From: Duganella guangzhouensis
GTDB taxonomy: Bacteria; Pseudomonadota; Gammaproteobacteria; Burkholderiales; Burkholderiaceae_D
Direction of reading: 5' to 3'
DNA length: 64,000 nt
Assembly (NCBI RefSeq): GCF_009674535.1
Contig: NZ_WKJK01000002.1
Span: 124,001 to 188,000 of the forward strand
Shown here: positions 7,373 through 17,307 of the stretch, one piece after another
How the letters are laid out: each line of letters opens with the position of its first letter
Position numbering within the stretch: position 1 is the stretch's first letter
Position numbers and translations under genes: made by a program
Notes under the pieces: model-generated
What the model was told of the DNA's origin: nothing
The model's input: only the letters and a program-made list of their open reading frames with translations
Databases searched by the model: none

Positions 7373-10326
7373 GTAAATACGTCGTCAGCATCGACCTGGG
7401 CACCACCAATACGGTGATGGCCTATGCGGAAGCCGGGAGTGCGCAGATTCAGTTGTTCGAGATCGAGCAGCTGACCGCGCCCGGTGAAGTTGGTGCGGCG
7501 GCGTTGCTGCCGTCCTTGCGCTATCACCCTGCCGAGGGTGAGCTGGCGGATGGCGATTTGCAGCTGCCCTGGCGTTCCGATGAACGTATCGTGGTGGGGC
7601 AGTTGGCGCGCAAGCTGGGCGCGCAGGTGCCGGGGCGGTTGGTGGCCAGCGCCAAGAGCTGGCTGTCGCATCCGCAGGTGGATCGCACCGCGCCGATTCT
7701 GCCGTGGGGTGCGGAGGCTGATGTGGCCAAAGTGTCGCCGGTGGCGGCCAGCGCGTCGTATCTGGCGCATTTGCGCAGCGCGTGGAATACGCGTTTTCCC
7801 GCGCAGCCGCTGGAACAGCAGCAGATTGTATTGACCATTCCAGCATCCTTTGATGAGGGCGCGCGTGCGCTGACGCTTGAAGCAGCGCGCATGGCGGGCT
7901 TGCCTTCCTTGCGCTTGCTGGAGGAGCCGCAGGCGGCGTTTTACGATTGGCTGTTCCGCCAGCGCGCGTCGTTGTCGTCAGAACTGGCCGATACGCGGTT
8001 GGTGCTGGTGTGCGACGTGGGCGGCGGCACCACCGATTTCAGTTTGATGCAGGTGACGGCCGGCGACGGTGCCGCGCAACCGGCGATCAGCCGCATCGGC
8101 GTGGGCAACCACCTGATCCTCGGCGGCGACAATATGGACCTCGCCCTCGCCCACGTCGTCGAGGCGCGCCTCGCGGCCAGCGGCAGCGCCGGCGCGGGCA
8201 ATGCGATCGACGCGACCAACGCGCCCGTTCGCAGTACGCAGGCCAGCGGAGGCGATGCAACCGGCGCGGCTACGAGCGCGGAGCGAGCTGCCGCCACGCC
8301 GCCGGTGCGACTGTCCGCCAGTCGCCTGGCGCAGTTGGCGGAGCGCTGTCGCGCGGCGAAAGAGCTACTGCTGGCGGCCGATGCGCCTGAGCGTACCACC
8401 GTCACGCTGCTGGGCGCCGGTTCGCGCCTGATCGGTGGCTCGCGTTCGGCCGAGCTGACGCGCGATGAAGTCGCTGCGTTGGTAGTGGACGGCTTCTTCC
8501 CCCTCAACCAACAACAGGAACCGGCCAAACGCGGTCGCGGCGCCATCGTCGAATTCGGCCTGCCCTACGCCGCCGATGCCGCCATCACGCGTCACCTTGC
8601 AGACTTCCTGCGTCAGCATGCCGCCGCCATGCGCGATGCCCTCGGCCTGCCGGCAGACAGCGACGCGGTGCCAATCCCCGACACTCTGCTGCTCAACGGC
8701 GGCGTGTTCCATGCCGACGCCCTCGCGCAGCGCATCGAAGCCGTGCTGACAAACTGGCGCCAACAACCTCTGCGCGTTCTGCACAACGACAATCCCGACG
8801 TCGCCGTCGCCAGGGGTGGCGTCGCCTACGCGCTTGGTCAGGCCGGCCAGGCGCCGGTAATCGGCGGCGGCTCCGCGCGCAGCTACTTCCTGCTACTGGA
8901 CGACGCCGGCCCAGCCGACAAGCCACGCCGCGCCATCTGCATCCTGCCGCGCGGCGCCGCCGAGAACCGCGAAATCCTGCTGGCCGACCGCAGTTTCGCA
9001 CTGCGCCTCGGCCGCCCGGTGCGCTTCCACCTTGCCTCCTCCACCGCCGATACGCCACAAACCGGCGACGTGGTGCAACTGCAGCCGGACGAATACATCC
9101 AGCTGCCGCCGATCGCCACCGTCCTGCGCGACAGCAGCGCCGCCGACGCGCGCAAGGAAATCCCGGTGCAGTTGGCCGCCACGCTGAGCGAAGTCGGCAC
9201 GCTGGAAGTCCACTGCGTGGCGAAGGAAGACCAACAACGCTGGCTGCTCGAATTCCAGCTGCGCGGCGAGGCTGGCGGTGACAACGAAGCGCCAGACGAT
9301 GCGGCCATGCCGGCCGGCCTCACCGCCGCCATCGACAAGATCGACCGCATCTTCGGTAGCCGCGCGCAACAGGTCGAATTGAAGGAAGTGAAGCAACTGC
9401 GCGGCCAGCTCGAACACCTGCTGGGTAGCCGCGAAAGCTGGGCCACGCCACTGCTGCGCCGCTTATTCGACGCGCTGCTGGAGCGTGCCAAGGGCCGCCG
9501 CCGCTCGTCCGAACACGAGCGCGCATGGCTCAACCTGAGCGGCTACTGCCTGCGTCCCGGCTTCGGCCATCCACTGGATGGCTGGCGCATCGAACAACTG
9601 TGGGCCATGTACGAAACCGGCATCCAGCACCACAAGGACGCGCAAGTCTGCGCCGAGTGGTGGACGCTGTGGCGCCGCGTCTCCGGCGGCTTGAGCGTGG
9701 ACGCGCAACTGCGCGTGCTCGACGATTTCGCATTCAACGTGCAGGCCGACGCTGCGGAGCGCGGCCGCCGTCCAGTCACGCTGGTCAACGGCAGCGAGGA
9801 AGACATGCTGCGCCTGGGCGCCTCGCTGGAGCGCATCCCCGGCAACTACAAAGCCGAAATTGGCGCCTGGATGTTGGACCAGTTACAGCGGGCCACAAAA
9901 GCAGCTGGCAAAGCCGCCGCCAACAAAACCCGCAGCGGCGCTGCCGATCTGGCAAAAGCCGAAGCCACGCAAGGCCGCTTCCTGTGGGGCTTGAGCCGCG
10001 TCGGCGCGCGCCAGCCCTTCCACGGCAGCGCGCACGATGTGGTGGACATCGCCACCGTCGAAGCCTGGCTGGATGAAGTCCTCAAGCTGGATTGGAAAAA
10101 AGTGGAGCCGGCCGGTTTCGCCGCCGCCCATTTGGCGCGCATGACCGGCGACCGTTCGCGCGACATCAACGACACGCTGCGCGCCGAAGTGCTGCGCCGC
10201 CTGCAAGGCGTTGGCGCGCCGGCCAACTGGAGCGCCATGGTGCGCGAGGTGGTGCAGCTCGATCAGGCCGACGAAAAACGCATGCTGGGCGATGCCCTGC
10301 CACCCGGCCTCAAACTGATCGCCTGA
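7369..10326 (+). CDS. Large Hsp70-family protein with C-terminal DUF3731-like region
   Basis: A 985-residue protein. The N-terminal Hsp70 ATPase domain repeats the motifs of the gene before it (SIDLGTTNTVMAYAE, LLEEPQAAFYDW, VCDVGGGTTDFSL, LGGDNMDLALAHVV, LLNGGVFHA). An insert of about 35 Ala/Thr-rich residues lies near residue 285. After about residue 640 comes a 340-residue helical C-terminal region (IDKIDRIFGSRAQQVELKEVKQLRGQLE onward) of the DUF3731 kind. It is translationally coupled to the previous gene. Its last 17 nt overlap the convergent DTW gene. It probably acts as a heterotypic partner of the first paralogue; this is inference. Confidence 0.88.
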   Translation: MSKYVVSIDLGTTNTVMAYAEAGSAQIQLFEIEQLTAPGEVGAAALLPSLRYHPAEGELADGDLQLPWRSDERIVVGQLARKLGAQVPGRLVASAKSWLSHPQVDRTAPILPWGAEADVAKVSPVAASASYLAHLRSAWNTRFPAQPLEQQQIVLTIPASFDEGARALTLEAARMAGLPSLRLLEEPQAAFYDWLFRQRASLSSELADTRLVLVCDVGGGTTDFSLMQVTAGDGAAQPAISRIGVGNHLILGGDNMDLALAHVVEARLAASGSAGAGNAIDATNAPVRSTQASGGDATGAATSAERAAATPPVRLSASRLAQLAERCRAAKELLLAADAPERTTVTLLGAGSRLIGGSRSAELTRDEVAALVVDGFFPLNQQQEPAKRGRGAIVEFGLPYAADAAITRHLADFLRQHAAAMRDALGLPADSDAVPIPDTLLLNGGVFHADALAQRIEAVLTNWRQQPLRVLHNDNPDVAVARGGVAYALGQAGQAPVIGGGSARSYFLLLDDAGPADKPRRAICILPRGAAENREILLADRSFALRLGRPVRFHLASSTADTPQTGDVVQLQPDEYIQLPPIATVLRDSSAADARKEIPVQLAATLSEVGTLEVHCVAKEDQQRWLLEFQLRGEAGGDNEAPDDAAMPAGLTAAIDKIDRIFGSRAQQVELKEVKQLRGQLEHLLGSRESWATPLLRRLFDALLERAKGRRRSSEHERAWLNLSGYCLRPGFGHPLDGWRIEQLWAMYETGIQHHKDAQVCAEWWTLWRRVSGGLSVDAQLRVLDDFAFNVQADAAERGRRPVTLVNGSEEDMLRLGASLERIPGNYKAEIGAWMLDQLQRATKAAGKAAANKTRSGAADLAKAEATQGRFLWGLSRVGARQPFHGSAHDVVDIATVEAWLDEVLKLDWKKVEPAGFAAAHLARMTGDRSRDINDTLRAEVLRRLQGVGAPANWSAMVREVVQLDQADEKRMLGDALPPGLKLIA

Positions 10327-10942
10327 CGTAACTGGCCTGTTGGGCGACGAAGCCGTCGAAGGCCTCGATCAGCGGGTTGTATTGGTTTATATCGTTTTCC
10401 AGCTGCGCCAGCGCGTACACCGTGGCTTCCAGCGTCGACAATTGGTCCGGCAGATGCGCCTTGCGGATCAAGTAGTGCGATGGTGGCGTGTCACGCAGCG
10501 GTAGCCGTGGCAGCGCTTGCAGCAGCGGATTCAGATACAGCATCTTGCGGCTTTTGCGCCAGGTACCGTCCAACACCACCAGCCGCAGACCGGCCGGATC
10601 TTGCAGCCAGGCGCTGTCGAAAGGCTGCGGCGCGGCCAGGTCCAGCGAGGCGTCTTCCGTGTCCGGATATAGCAGCACGTTGCGGCGCTCGGGCGACAAC
10701 AGCGCCTGCAGGTGCTGTGCGTCGAACGTCTCGCCCACTTCCAGCCGGCTGTTACGCAAGCTCAGATGCAGCAGACGCGCGCTGCCCTTGGCATTGTTCG
10801 CTTCCATGGGATGCTGCAGGATCAGCACTTCCACTTTATTGGGCAGTGCTGTCACCCAGCGGCAGATGCAGGTCTGCTGCGGGCGCAGGCACGCGGAGCA
10901 AAGGGCGCGCCGCGCGGGACGTTCGGTACTGGCGGTAGTCAT
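10310..10942 (-). CDS. tapT: DTW-domain tRNA-uridine aminocarboxypropyltransferase
   Basis: A 210-residue TapT/YfiP-family enzyme. It transfers the 3-amino-3-carboxypropyl group of SAM to uridine-47 in the variable loop of tRNA (acp3U). The N-terminal Cys cluster CSACLRPQQTCIC is the zinc-type knuckle of the family. VLILQHPMEANNAKGSARLL and LDGTWRKSRKMLYLNP contain the diagnostic D-T-W-like (here DGTW) motif. HYLIRKAHLPDQLSTLEA is the conserved C-terminal block. It stands alone, with the chemoreceptor gene directly upstream on the same strand. Confidence 0.88.
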   Translation of the reverse strand: MTTASTERPARRALCSACLRPQQTCICRWVTALPNKVEVLILQHPMEANNAKGSARLLHLSLRNSRLEVGETFDAQHLQALLSPERRNVLLYPDTEDASLDLAAPQPFDSAWLQDPAGLRLVVLDGTWRKSRKMLYLNPLLQALPRLPLRDTPPSHYLIRKAHLPDQLSTLEATVYALAQLENDINQYNPLIEAFDGFVAQQASYVRRSV

Positions 10943-10963
10943 AGACCGCCATTGTACCGTGGC

Positions 10964-12661
10964 TTAGAACTCTTCCCAGCCGTCCGATTCGTTGGCGGTG
11001 GCGGCCACTTTCTTAGGTGCCTTGACTGCGGGCTTGGCCGGTGCCGCTACTGCCGGCACCTTGCGCGGCAACGCCTTGGCCCGTACCGGCGCCTTGTGCG
11101 TCAGCGCTGGCGCGGACAATGCCGCATCCAGCTTGAACACACTGACCACGTCCGCCAGCTTGGCCGATTGCTCCTGCATCGATTCCGCTGCCGCTGCCGC
11201 CTCCTCCACCAGCGCCGCGTTCTGCTGCGTCACCTGATCCATCTGCGTGATGGCGTCGTTGACCTGGGCGATGCCGATGCTTTGCTCTTCGCTGGCATTG
11301 CTGATCTGGGTCATGATCTGCGTAACGCGGCTGATGCTCTGGACGATTTCGTCCATGGTCTGGCCAGCCCTGTCCACCAGCTCGGAGCCGATCTGCACCT
11401 TCTGCACCGAATCGTCGATCAAGCCCTTGATGTCCTTGGCGGCGGCCGCCGAGCGCTGCGCCAGCACCCGCACCTCCGACGCCACCACGGCAAACCCGCG
11501 TCCCTGTTCACCAGCGCGCGCCGCTTCCACCGCCGCGTTCAGCGCCAGAATATTGGTCTGGAAGGCGATGCCGTCGATGACCGCAATGATGTCGACGATC
11601 TTGCGCGAGGAATCGGTGATCGAGCCCATGGTGTTCACCACCTCGCCCACCACCGAACCACCACGGCTGGCGATTTCCGACGCGCTGATGGCCAGCTCAT
11701 TGGCCTGGCGCGCGTTCTCCGCGTTGAAGCGCACAGTGGAGGTCAACTCTTCCATCGACGATGCGGTTTCCTCTAGCGAACTGGCTTGTTCCTCGGTGCG
11801 CGAAGACAGATCCTGATTGCCGGCGGCGATCTGCGTGGATGCCGTTGCTATCAGCTCGGTGCCAGTGCGCACCTGGCCCACGATGTTGACCAGATTGGTG
11901 TTCATGGTCTTCAGCGCGTGCATCAACTGGCCGGTTTCATCGCTGCTATGCACCTGGATGTCGCTGGTCAAATCGCCCGATGATACGGTTTCCGCCACCT
12001 TCACCGCTTCATTGATTGGCTGCGTGATGGTGCGCGTGATCCACCATGCTGCGATCACGCCAAACGCGATCGCGGCCAGGCCCAGCATGATCAGCAGCGT
12101 GCGGCCACTCTGATATTGGTGCTGGATCTCGACCGCGCTGGCGTCCAGCAGTGCGCCCTGCTTGTCGGCGAATGCCTTGAGCGCGCCCAGATAACGGATG
12201 CGGCTCTGGGTCATGTCGCCTTCGTAAATAGTGGCGGCTTTTTCCAGGTCACCGGCGTTTTTGGCCGCGAATACAGACTTGCGGAAATCGGTGTATGCCT
12301 TGCGCGTCTCCAGCACTTGCTTGAACAGCGGCTTGAGTTCTTCCTCATCCAGAGAGGCGCCGATCTGGTCCTGGATCTGGGTGGCGCGGCCGGACGATTC
12401 GGCCATCAACGCTTCCAGCTTTTTCTGGTCGGCGGCTTCGCGGACCATGAACGCGCCAGTGGTGCGCGCGGCGTTGACTTCGATGATCTTGCCCCATTCC
12501 GCGATCAGCCGTTCATCGCGGATCTTCACGTTGATCATCTCATCGGTCTTGCTACTGGCGCTGCTCAGACGCAGTATGCCTATCGAGGTCATCGCAACCA
12601 GCAGTAACAAAATAAGCGAGAAACCTACGCCCAGGCGGGTACCGATCTTGAGATTTTGCAT
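10964..12661 (-). CDS. Methyl-accepting chemotaxis protein
   Basis: A 565-residue transmembrane receptor. TM1 is at about 11-30, followed by a periplasmic four-helix bundle (4HB type) of about 160 residues, TM2 at about 190-210 and a HAMP domain with [14 protein letters not shown] methylated/signalling coiled coil then contains the invariant hairpin tip [35 protein letters not shown] (given here only to show position, about 365-400). An Ala/Lys/Pro-rich linker ends in GWEEF, resembling the NWETF pentapeptide that tethers CheR/CheB. The ligand cannot be predicted. No chemotaxis operon is attached. Confidence 0.93.
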   Translation of the reverse strand: MQNLKIGTRLGVGFSLILLLLVAMTSIGILRLSSASSKTDEMINVKIRDERLIAEWGKIIEVNAARTTGAFMVREAADQKKLEALMAESSGRATQIQDQIGASLDEEELKPLFKQVLETRKAYTDFRKSVFAAKNAGDLEKAATIYEGDMTQSRIRYLGALKAFADKQGALLDASAVEIQHQYQSGRTLLIMLGLAAIAFGVIAAWWITRTITQPINEAVKVAETVSSGDLTSDIQVHSSDETGQLMHALKTMNTNLVNIVGQVRTGTELIATASTQIAAGNQDLSSRTEEQASSLEETASSMEELTSTVRFNAENARQANELAISASEIASRGGSVVGEVVNTMGSITDSSRKIVDIIAVIDGIAFQTNILALNAAVEAARAGEQGRGFAVVASEVRVLAQRSAAAAKDIKGLIDDSVQKVQIGSELVDRAGQTMDEIVQSISRVTQIMTQISNASEEQSIGIAQVNDAITQMDQVTQQNAALVEEAAAAAESMQEQSAKLADVVSVFKLDAALSAPALTHKAPVRAKALPRKVPAVAAPAKPAVKAPKKVAATANESDGWEEF

Positions 12662-12764
12662 AGCTGGCTCCCTGGCTAAAAGTCCGGATTGTCCAGTTCA
12701 TGCTAGCACCATTTACCCCCAATCTATAGTGCGAAAAGAAATATTCGGCATTGCACTGCACCAA

Positions 12765-13625
12765 TTATTCAACGGCTGGCGGAGCGCCCAGCAACTCCTC
12801 CAGGCCGGACAGCGCGGCGGGGTCCTTGATAACGGTTCTCAGCCAGGCATGCAGCGGTAATTCGCCCCAGCCGGCGGCGCGCTCGGCCAGGTAAGCCACC
12901 GGGCTGTGCGGCTCGGTGCGGCGGAAGAAATCAGCAATCAGACGCAGCTGCTGCAAGGCTTGCGTCCTATTTTGCGGCGCGCCGGACAGCGGCATGGCAG
13001 CGCTACCAACAGTGGCTTCGGCATCGTCGGTAAGCATGACAAAGCTGCCATGCGGCGCCAGACTGGCGACCACCGCCTGCACCGCCTCGCGCGCGGCGCT
13101 GAAACCGGGACCATCGGCGCCCAGTTGCGTATCTACCACGCGCTCCAGCTGGCGCAGCATCGTCAGGCAGTATTCGGCGTCCGCCAGCGTGGGTGTTTGA
13201 GCCGCGCATTCCTGCACCAGCAGCGGCGTGCGCGCGAGTAGCCAAAACAGGTTACCGATGCGCTGATCGTAGTCGCCGTCATCGACCAATGGATACAAAT
13301 CGGTCCAGTATTGTTCGCACAATCCGGCCAGCACCGCGTAGCCGTCGCCCAGGCCGCGCAAGCCGCGCGTTTGGGCCAGCGCTTCGGCCAACCAGGCCGC
13401 CAGGCGCAGATCCTTGCTGCGGGTGGCCAACAGATCGGCGCAGCGGCTGGCGACGTAGGACCAGTCGGCTTCCTTCAACGCGGTGGCCCACTCGCCTTGG
13501 TCCAGCGTGGGATCGTCGTATTCGCGGGCCTGGGCGACGGCGTCGACATCGGCGTTGAAGGACAGGTCTTCGCCACAGCGACGCTCGGGGCTGACCGGCT
13601 GCAGCAGTTGCGCGATACTGAACAT
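12765..13625 (-). CDS. tssA: Type VI secretion protein TssA
   Basis: A 286-residue TssA with an ImpA-type N-terminal domain: the GEDLSFNADVDAV start, KDLRLAAWLAEALAQ, and YWTDLYPLVDDGDYDQRIGNLFWL in the first 130 residues. It ends with the usual short C-terminal block (FRRTEPHSPVAYLAERAAGW, PLHAWLRTVIKD). TssA primes and caps the contractile sheath. It is the last gene of the leftward block, 9 nt after tssH. Confidence 0.92.
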   Translation of the reverse strand: MFSIAQLLQPVSPERRCGEDLSFNADVDAVAQAREYDDPTLDQGEWATALKEADWSYVASRCADLLATRSKDLRLAAWLAEALAQTRGLRGLGDGYAVLAGLCEQYWTDLYPLVDDGDYDQRIGNLFWLLARTPLLVQECAAQTPTLADAEYCLTMLRQLERVVDTQLGADGPGFSAAREAVQAVVASLAPHGSFVMLTDDAEATVGSAAMPLSGAPQNRTQALQQLRLIADFFRRTEPHSPVAYLAERAAGWGELPLHAWLRTVIKDPAALSGLEELLGAPPAVE

Positions 13626-13634
13626 CGGCGCCTC

Positions 13635-16229
13635 CTATTTGATCTGGTATTTGAATTGGCCTTTTCTGTCGGCGCTGGCCTTGATGCGGATGATGGCTTC
13701 TTCTTTCGCCATCTTCTCCAGGACCGCCTGCGCGATCTCCGGCAGCAGCGTGCCGTTGAGGATATGGTCGACATTGCGCGCGCCGGAATCCACTTCGGTG
13801 CAGCGTGTCAGCACCGCATCCAGCAGCGATGGGTCGTAAATGAATTCGGCGTGATGCTGCTCGTGGATACGGCGCGCGATGCGATCCAGCTTGAGCGCGA
13901 TGATCTGCGCCAGCACTGCGTCCGGGATCGGATAGAACGGCACCACTTTCACGCGGCCGAGGAAGGCCGGCTTGAAGTGCTTGACCAACTGGGGCCGCAA
14001 TTGCTGCTCCAGTTGCTCCGGCTGCGGCGGCGTGTCCAGATTCAGGCAGGCCTGCATGATGGTGGCCGAACCTGTATTGGCGGTGGCGATGATGATGGTG
14101 TTTCGGAAGTCGATTTCGCGGCCTTCGGCATCGTCCATCACGCCTTTGTCGAACACCTGAAAAAACAGCTCCAGCACATCTGGGTGGGCTTTTTCGATTT
14201 CATCCAGCAGCACCACGCTGTAGGGATTGCGCCGCACCGCCTCGGTCAGCACGCCGCCCTGGCCATAACCGACATAGCCGGGCGGCGAGCCTTTGAGACC
14301 GGACACGCTGTGCGCTTCCTGGTACTCGCTCATGTTGATGGTGATGAGTTTTCGCTCGCCGCCATACAGCAGATCAGCCAGCGCCAGCGCGGTTTCGGTC
14401 TTGCCGACGCCGGACGGGCCGACAAACAGGAATACGCCTTTCGGCTTGTTCGGATCGTCCAGATTGGCGCGCGCGGTGCGCACGCGCTGCGCAACGGCGG
14501 CCATCGCGTGCGGCTGACCGAGGATGCGGGCTTGCAGTGCATCCTGCAGCGCCAGCACGGTGCGGATTTCGTCCTTGACCATTTTCCCGAGCGGGATGCC
14601 GGTCCAGCCGGAGACGATGGCGGCTACGCTGGCGCCATCCACTTCCAGCGGCACCAGCGGTGTTTCGCCTTGCAGCGCCGCCAGTTCGTCCTTCATGGCG
14701 CTGATCTCGGCGGTGCCATTTTCTTCGCCGCGCAGGCGCACGATGGCGGCGACAATGGCTTGCTCACGTTGCCAGCGTTCGTTGAGCTGCGCGTGTTCTT
14801 CGAGCAGCGCGGCATGCGTTACCTGTAATTGCTGCAAGCGCTGGCCGTGTGCCAGGTCCGGCTCGCGCTGCAGCGCGGTGATCTCGGCCGCGATGCGTTC
14901 GGCCTGGCGCGCGGTGTCCTCCATCGCGGACGGCGTGCCGCTCTGCGCCAGCGCCACGCGGGCGCAGGCGGTATCCAGCACGCTGACCGCCTTGTCAGGC
15001 AGTTGCCTGCCGCTGATGTAGCGATGCGAAAGCCGCACCGCCTCCGTCACCGCCTGATCGCGGATGCGCACACCGAAATGGCATTCCATCAGCGGCGCCA
15101 TGGCGCGCAGCATGGCGCTGGCGATGTCTTCGCTGGGCTCCTCCACCTTCACCACCTGGAAGCGGCGCGCCAGTGCCGCATCTTTTTCGAAGTACTTTTT
15201 GTATTCGCTCCAGGTGGTGGCGGCGATGGTACGCAATTCGCCGCGCGCCAGCGCTGGCTTGAGCAGATTGGCCGCGTCGTTCTGTCCAGCCGCGCCGCCG
15301 GCGCCTATCATGGTGTGGGCTTCGTCGATGAACAAGATGATGGGTTGAGGACTTTGCTTCACTTCGTCGATGACGTTCTTCAGGCGATTCTCGAACTCGC
15401 CCTTGACGCTGGCGCCGGCCTGCAGCAGTCCCATGTCCAGCGTGCGGATATCCACGCTGTTCAGCGCGGCCGGCACCTCGCCGGTGGCGACGCGCAGCGC
15501 CAGTCCTTCCACCACCGCCGTCTTGCCCACGCCGGCCTCGCCGGTCAGGATGGGATTGTTCTGGCGGCGGCGAAGCAGGATGTCGACCACCTGGCGGATT
15601 TCGGCTTCGCGACCGATCACCGGATCGAGCTTGCCGTCGCGGGCCTGGTGCGTCAGGCTGGTGGTGTACTGGTCCAACGCTGGCGTGCGCGCATTGCCCG
15701 CTTGCGCCAGGTCGGCAAGCGGTTCGGCGTTGGATGCCGGGGCTGCGGTCGTCTCTTCCTGCGAGCCATGCGTGTACTTCTCCAGTTGGTGTTTGATTTC
15801 GTCGATGGGGATCTGCGCGAACTGCGCCGAGGCGCGCAGCGCCAGTTGCTCCAGTTCTGGCTCGGTCAGCAGCGCCACCAGCAGATGCGCACTGCGGATC
15901 TGCGCTGGCTGCGCGGACAGCGATGCGATCAGCCAGGCATGTTCCAGCAACAGCGGCAGGTAGCGCGAGAACACCGGGGTGCGCGTGCTGCCGGTCTTGA
16001 ACTGGCTGATTTCCTGATGCAGGTCCGCTTCCAACTGGCTCAGATCAACACCGCAGGCACGGGCAATCAACACCAGGTCGCAGCGCTCCTGCTCCAGCAA
16101 TGCCAGGAGCAGATGCTCAACCTCCACCTCGTACTGTCCCAGCGCCACGCAGATGCTGGCAGCGCGAGTGGCGGCCAGGCGAGTGGTGTCATTTAATTTG
16201 CCGATCAGCGTTTTCAAGTTCAGATTCAT
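13635..16229 (-). CDS. tssH: T6SS sheath-recycling AAA+ ATPase ClpV
   Basis: An 864-residue ClpB/ClpV-type unfoldase. The N-domain begins MNLNLKTLIGKLNDTTRLA, the segment that binds TssC. D1 has Walker A GEAGVGKT and Walker B LFIDEAHT. A short coiled middle region is at about 400-500. D2 has Walker A GPSGVGKTETALALA and VLLDEIEKAH. It disassembles contracted TssB/TssC sheath using ATP. Its ATG overlaps the tssE stop by 4 nt. In most clusters tssF and tssG lie between tssE and tssH; here nothing lies between them. Confidence 0.95.
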   Translation of the reverse strand: MNLNLKTLIGKLNDTTRLAATRAASICVALGQYEVEVEHLLLALLEQERCDLVLIARACGVDLSQLEADLHQEISQFKTGSTRTPVFSRYLPLLLEHAWLIASLSAQPAQIRSAHLLVALLTEPELEQLALRASAQFAQIPIDEIKHQLEKYTHGSQEETTAAPASNAEPLADLAQAGNARTPALDQYTTSLTHQARDGKLDPVIGREAEIRQVVDILLRRRQNNPILTGEAGVGKTAVVEGLALRVATGEVPAALNSVDIRTLDMGLLQAGASVKGEFENRLKNVIDEVKQSPQPIILFIDEAHTMIGAGGAAGQNDAANLLKPALARGELRTIAATTWSEYKKYFEKDAALARRFQVVKVEEPSEDIASAMLRAMAPLMECHFGVRIRDQAVTEAVRLSHRYISGRQLPDKAVSVLDTACARVALAQSGTPSAMEDTARQAERIAAEITALQREPDLAHGQRLQQLQVTHAALLEEHAQLNERWQREQAIVAAIVRLRGEENGTAEISAMKDELAALQGETPLVPLEVDGASVAAIVSGWTGIPLGKMVKDEIRTVLALQDALQARILGQPHAMAAVAQRVRTARANLDDPNKPKGVFLFVGPSGVGKTETALALADLLYGGERKLITINMSEYQEAHSVSGLKGSPPGYVGYGQGGVLTEAVRRNPYSVVLLDEIEKAHPDVLELFFQVFDKGVMDDAEGREIDFRNTIIIATANTGSATIMQACLNLDTPPQPEQLEQQLRPQLVKHFKPAFLGRVKVVPFYPIPDAVLAQIIALKLDRIARRIHEQHHAEFIYDPSLLDAVLTRCTEVDSGARNVDHILNGTLLPEIAQAVLEKMAKEEAIIRIKASADRKGQFKYQIK

Positions 16230-16693
16230 GCCCTGCCTCCGCGTGCGCTGCGGTTGATCGTGTAATGCAGCGTTGACGGTTGCAGCACCGCGTCAAAGCT
16301 GACGGCTTCGGTGTATGGCAATCCGGCCAGCATGCCGTAAATGGCAAAGCTGACGCGGTTGATCGATCCGGGTTGGTATTCCAGTCTGGCCTGCACATTG
16401 CGCAGGCGCGGTTCATGGCGCTCGATGGCGGCCTTGAGGGCGGCGCAGATGCGGGCGCGGTCTTCGCTGCTGCTCAGGCACATGCCGGCGAAATCCACTA
16501 GTCCGTAGTTGACGATGGAGCGCGCGCATTCGGGCCAGGCGCGCAGCATGTCTTCGGGCAGTGCGCAGCGGGTGTTGAGCAAGTCTTCAAGATCGCGTGC
16601 GACGCTGTCCTTGAGCTGTTCCAGCGTCATGCCACGATCGTTGCGGCTGGTGCCGAGCAGACGGTCCAGCAGGCCGGGAGTAAAGCCGTTCAT
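16226..16693 (-). CDS. tssE: T6SS baseplate protein TssE (gp25-like)
   Basis: A 155-residue gp25-family baseplate protein. It starts FTPGLLDRLLGTS, has SVARDLEDLLNTRC (the EPR-like/gp25 core segment), VNYGLVDFAG, and an AIERHEPRLRNVQARLEY block. TssE forms the wedge with TssF, TssG and TssK. Its last four bases overlap tssH. It is separated from hcp by 90 bp that contain a hairpin. Confidence 0.92.
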   Translation of the reverse strand: MNGFTPGLLDRLLGTSRNDRGMTLEQLKDSVARDLEDLLNTRCALPEDMLRAWPECARSIVNYGLVDFAGMCLSSSEDRARICAALKAAIERHEPRLRNVQARLEYQPGSINRVSFAIYGMLAGLPYTEAVSFDAVLQPSTLHYTINRSARGGRA

Positions 16694-16704
16694 TGCGATG
16701 CTTT

Positions 16705-16735
16705 CGAAAAGGGACCAGGCCGGGCGGCCTGGCCA
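16705..16735 (-). terminator. Hairpin between hcp and tssE (possible attenuator)
   Basis: A 7-bp stem (arms 16715-16721 and 16726-16732, 4-nt loop) is followed on the minus strand by TCCCTTTTCG. It could reduce read-through so that Hcp is made in excess of the baseplate and ClpV. The T-run is only four bases, so full termination is doubtful. Confidence 0.45.
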
Positions 16736-16783
16736 AAAGCGCGTCGCGAGGCCCGCCAGACACCTGCGCGCGCGGGGGAACGA

Positions 16784-17275
16784 TCAGACGATGCGGTTGC
16801 TGGCCAGGTCCCAGCCGCCGGAGGTGTTGCCGCCGGCGCCGCCGCTGATTTTCTGCTGCGTGTACTTCCACTTGATCTTGGAGAATTTGAACGCGACTTC
16901 TTCCGCCAGGATGTCGCCTTCTTCCACCGCCGGCGACACCGCGCCGATCAGCACATTCTCGATCTCGATTTCGTAGTATTTAACGCGTTCACCCTGGGCG
17001 TCCGCGCGCATGAACTCGAACTTGGCCTTGGGGATGGTGCGGCCAGCCGAGCAGGTTTGCAGCAGGATCGGCGATGCCAGGTCAGCCAGCTTGGAGATCA
17101 CGATATCGCGATGCTCGCAGCGTTCCGCCGTGTGGCCACCGCCGGTGGAAGCGGTGGCGGATTTCGGCTGCTCCACGCCGAAGCTGACCGATTTGCACTC
17201 GATCCAGTCCTTGTGACGGTCGTCATTCGATTCGCCCTTGATGCCATCAATGTACAGATAAACGTCGATTGCCAT
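16784..17275 (-). CDS. hcp: T6SS inner tube protein Hcp
   Basis: A 163-residue Hcp-family protein. It starts MAIDVYLYIDGIKGESNDDRH, with the conserved KGES near the N-terminus, and contains GGGHTAERCEHRDIVISKLAD and YYEIEIENVLIGAVS. Hexameric rings stack into the inner tube that is propelled out with its tip. Length is normal for the family and there is no C-terminal effector extension. It lies 32 nt after tssC in the same operon. Confidence 0.95.
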   Translation of the reverse strand: MAIDVYLYIDGIKGESNDDRHKDWIECKSVSFGVEQPKSATASTGGGHTAERCEHRDIVISKLADLASPILLQTCSAGRTIPKAKFEFMRADAQGERVKYYEIEIENVLIGAVSPAVEEGDILAEEVAFKFSKIKWKYTQQKISGGAGGNTSGGWDLASNRIV

Positions 17276-17307
17276 TGCATGCTCCTGTCTCTATGTCGTT
17301 GGGGGGA

